This document shows positions 18,822-21,383 of a stretch of DNA of 21,383 bases, piece by piece. Position 1 is the first letter of the stretch; the number at the start of each line of letters is the position of its first letter. The notes beneath the pieces are model-generated. The model made no database searches, was not told the DNA's origin, and was given only the letters and a program-made list of their open reading frames with translations. Source of the DNA: Chara braunii. Taxonomy: Eukaryota > Streptophyta > Charophyceae > Charales > Characeae. The stretch is from assembly GCA_003427395.1 (NCBI GenBank), contig BFEA01000115.1, forward strand, positions 1,003,291-1,024,673. The letters run 5' to 3'. The position numbers were made by a program, and so were the translations under genes.

Positions 18822-18830
18822 TATAAAATA
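18822..18830 (+). promoter_or_regulatory. TATA box of the right-hand gene
   Basis: TATAAAATA lies 43 bp upstream of the ATG at 18873, leaving room for a transcription start at about 18850-18860 and a very short leader. It is the only strong TATA-type match just upstream of the plus-strand reading frame, and the frame opens right behind it. Confidence 0.55.
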
Positions 18831-18872
18831 ACTCCCACAGTCGGCGTAACAAGGTTCGCCAGAATCTAACAT

Positions 18873-21290
18873 ATGCATGTTGACATTATCGTTTGCGTCA
18901 ATGATTGTGAGCACTCCAACTCTCAGTTATGCCTCTATGCAAATCTTAACTCCATAGCAGTTGTGTCCTTTGTACGCAGGGCGTTGCAGGATAATTTCTA
19001 TTCGTGTATGTCTCTTCTAAATTCGTCACATACGTTGTGTGCGTGTGGGCCGAAATGTGGTTGTTCATTTAGCATGGGAGGAAGTCTGCCTTCGAGTGAC
19101 TTATGTGGTCAGCTTGGAGCACTTGTTGCCACACCAGCGAGCTCGTCAAATAACACTCCATCGCCAATTTCAAAGACGTCTTCTTCGCGCAAGCGTCATA
19201 ACGCTCGCCGACAAGATTGTAACTGGTTTCAAGATTGTTCAAAGACCGCTGCGCAGTCGTATACGGAAGGTATGTAAGGACAGCGGTGTGCATGTGGGTG
19301 TTAGAGTTCTCCTCACATCCTGATAGCATCAACGAGACACTTGTATGCAGTGCCAAGATGTCAAGCCGAGCCAGTGAGGACTATTTGGGTAGCCTTAGCT
19401 GTAGTGTCACGGAATATGTCTGTACAGGAGGAGGCTGTGGGAATGATCACTCATCCACTGAATTATTGTCTACAGCTTGGGCTTTTTCGCCGGAGAATCG
19501 CTATGATGATAGAGCATCTATGAGTGGATCTCGTGATGTTCCTCATTCCCATAGTCAGGTCAGTGGAGATGGTCACGAGGAGTCTCAGGAGATAGTGACA
19601 TCCTACTGTCACTCTAAGGAGAGCACTACCTCACACAGCGAGTCTCATGAGGAGAGAGAAATACGCTATATTCTGCTAGCACCGTTGCCCGGAGAGAAAA
19701 GATCATTCAATATGGCCAACAAAGCCGCTACGAAACGTGTCCAGAACAAAAGAGCTTTGACTAAGCTTAGGTTGGAATCTCTTGAACATGTGCGTGGTAT
19801 GCTTTGTTGCAATAGGTTTTGTTGTGCAAATCTCACTGTTGATGATGTTAGGCCAGTCAGGGAGGGTTTATACGGCAAAAAATTTGCAGACCGTAGAAAG
19901 TGGTGGTTGCAAACAATACACGACTTCACCGTAATGGAGGGTGATATGGAGCGAACTCGGCCCATTGTGTGTAGGCAAAAGTTGTGCGTGCAAGCGTACT
20001 GTAAAATATTGGGCATTTCACGGAATACGTTCTATACTTACAAAAGAATGTATCACAATGGTATTGTGCATGCAGAGCACGGTTGTACGGGAAAATGTAG
20101 TCCTTCCAACAAAGTAGTCACGATGCTCGCATGCATGAAAAGATTCATTGACGATCATGTTGATGACATGCCAAATGAGACGGCTAGAAACTACAATGTT
20201 TGCAGACCACGCCGTAGGATACCCGCTGCTTTTACCAAGAGATCCATTTATGAGTCCATTTGATCTGACATGGAGGCCGCAGGACAGGAAGTCGTCTCTG
20301 AGTCCACGTTTTACGCTATGTGGAGCAAACACTTTTGGCAAGTTAGTCTAGCCCAGTCCAACACGTTCACGAAATGTGCTCTATGTAACTACTATAAGCA
20401 GTGCATAGATAAGGTGAAGTATGAGCGAGACCGTGAAAAGTTTAAGATAAAGATGAAAGAGCGTCAGGAGCGACAAGTGAACCACAGGCAAGATTACTGC
20501 CTAGCAAAGCTTGATTCAATTTTGCGTCCTACTAACCATCTCTGCCTCATAATTGATGGCATGGATCAAAAGAAAACCACCTTGCCTCACATAGGGCAGG
20601 CCAACTACTCTAAGGATTTGCAACATGGCAGGATGATGAGGACTACTCTTACGGCAGTAATCGCTCACGGCAGAGATCCTTCGATTTATGTTTATACGTA
20701 TTTTCCATACTATAAGCCTAATGCAAGCAGCACATCTACATGCTTGATGAGGACTCTATGTGAAATTCAGGCCTCAGGGACACCACTTTCTCCTCGACTA
20801 CGTATTCAAGCGGATAATTGTTGGAAAGAAAACAAAAATCAGTTCATATGTGGTTTGGCAGCGCTTCTTTTTCAGGAGATTGAGATTGGGTTCATGACAG
20901 TCGGGCATACACACACACATGTTGACGCTACTTTCAGCGTTTTCTCCAAAAAGCTGAAAGACAATGATGCATATACAATGGATGAACTTTTTGCATCGTT
21001 GGAACAATCTCACAAGAAGCCTTCGAAATGTATTTTCCTCGATTAAATTGCGGATTGGAAAAATATGGTAGCCCCATTTCTCGCAAGTGATATAACCGGT
21101 ATTTCTAAGCCGCATTTGCTTAAGTTTTATATGGTAGGCGATAATCCAGCAATGTCGTACAAAGAATATTGTGACAACACGGAATGGTTGCCCAAAGACG
21201 GTCCGCTTTTCTTGTTTAGAAGAAATGACGACGACAAGTATGCTGGCCCATTGCAACCATTTGACCCTCAATCTGACTCCGCCCTAAACT
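18873..21290 (+). pseudogene. DUF7869-like transposase-like gene, probably two exons, broken by two in-frame stops
   Basis: Proposed exon 1 is 18873-19273 (ATG at 18873). Exon 2 starts at 19351 and reads in one frame to about 21290. In-frame stops are TGA 20261-20263 and TAA 21044-21046; protein-like sequence continues past both without a shift. Seen in order: a Ser/His-rich start; a Cys-rich motif CCNRFCCANLT (19805-19837); a helix-turn-helix-like KILGISRNTFYTYKRM (about 20005-20052); Cys motif KCALCNYYKQC (about 20374-20406) with a charged helix behind it; then IIDGMDQ (about 20549), QADNCWKENKN (about 20809) and VGHTHTHVDATF (about 20900). The spaced D, D-N and GH-x-H-x-x-D motifs fit an RNase-H-like, DDE-type core as in the DUF7869 family; the name is from memory. 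After the last stop, 'DWKNMVAPFL' and 'WLPKDGPLFLF' resemble the usual C-terminus. The frame then enters (TC)n. If exon 1 is wrong, the first ATGs are 19292 or 19358. Confidence 0.65.
19274..19350 (+). other. Probable 77-bp intron
   Basis: Begins GTAAGG and ends TATGCAG. Joining 19273 to 19351 connects the frame opened at 18873 exactly with the main transposase-like frame, while the unspliced exon 1 frame hits TAA at 19275. The alternative donor GTATGT at 19270 would join to the wrong frame. A pyrimidine-rich stretch and a branch-like CTGAT lie inside. Splicing is an inference from sequence only. Confidence 0.5.
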
Positions 21291-21291
21291 C

Positions 21292-21383
<92 letters not shown>
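21291..21383 (+). repeat. (TC)n microsatellite
   Basis: After a short impure start (CTTTCTCTCTTTC) the sequence is an uninterrupted CT/TC dinucleotide run to the window's right edge, at least 80 bp. It immediately follows the last protein-like codons of the transposase-like gene and may have replaced or interrupted its 3' end. Confidence 0.98.

Noticed and set aside
18675-18869. 64-codon plus-strand frame upstream of the TATA region
   Set aside because: It overlaps the proposed TATA box and repeat remnants and has no recognisable features.
19235-19350. Start of the transposase-like protein at 19235
   Set aside because: That codon is TTG, not ATG. The TATA box, the ATG at 18873 and the frame-preserving intron give a better start; otherwise the ATG at 19292 or 19358 would be used.

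Overview
The window looks like eukaryotic nuclear DNA from a large, repeat-rich genome. Two broken, mobile-element-like genes flank about 14 kb of satellite-like and foldback repeats. There is no sign of prokaryotic operons, and I recognise no rRNA, tRNA or CRISPR array. A plausible source is a green-lineage (streptophyte or charophyte-type) alga or plant. The reasons are the repeat load, a plant-like short intron and TATA box, and a C-to-T decay pattern that fits methylated transposons. This assignment is a guess.

Left end, 1-4599, minus strand: one continuous reading frame of about 1,533 codons. It starts at the ATG at 4599 and is still open where it leaves the window at base 1. Five in-frame stops interrupt it and no frameshift does. 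It looks like an intronless ParB-like / DNA-methyltransferase-like fusion protein with an acidic/basic low-complexity linker and nuclear-localisation-like clusters. Bases 1-54 are mostly N, yet the called bases keep a 3-base rhythm in phase with this gene, so a triplet-repeat-coded tail probably follows.

Middle, about 4640-15290: nested arrays in both orientations, built on a short module of about 38 bp around a quasi-palindrome of the type GGMGGAT-NN-ATCCKCC. Higher-order units have periods of about 256, 270, 479, 236 and 132 bp. A central island (10.0-12.9 kb) differs: a perfect 42-bp inverted repeat, a GA-rich tract, and short tandem repeats of 48, 59, 78/64 and 64 bp.

15290-18740: a 28-bp minisatellite interleaved with copies of a roughly 200-bp repeat, a TATA-containing segment duplicated 1,187 bp apart, and three long inverted repeats. 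One of these is a nearly perfect 176-bp palindrome. The GGAT-NN-ATCC core recurs in these otherwise different families.

Right end, 18820-21383, plus strand: a TATA box, a probable two-exon gene and a long (TC)n tract. The gene encodes a DUF7869-like, transposase-like protein with Cys-rich, helix-turn-helix-like and D/D/H-D motif regions. Two in-frame stops break it, again with no frameshift. All seven stops in the two genes can be explained by single C-to-T changes on the coding strand, which suggests decay of methylated elements.
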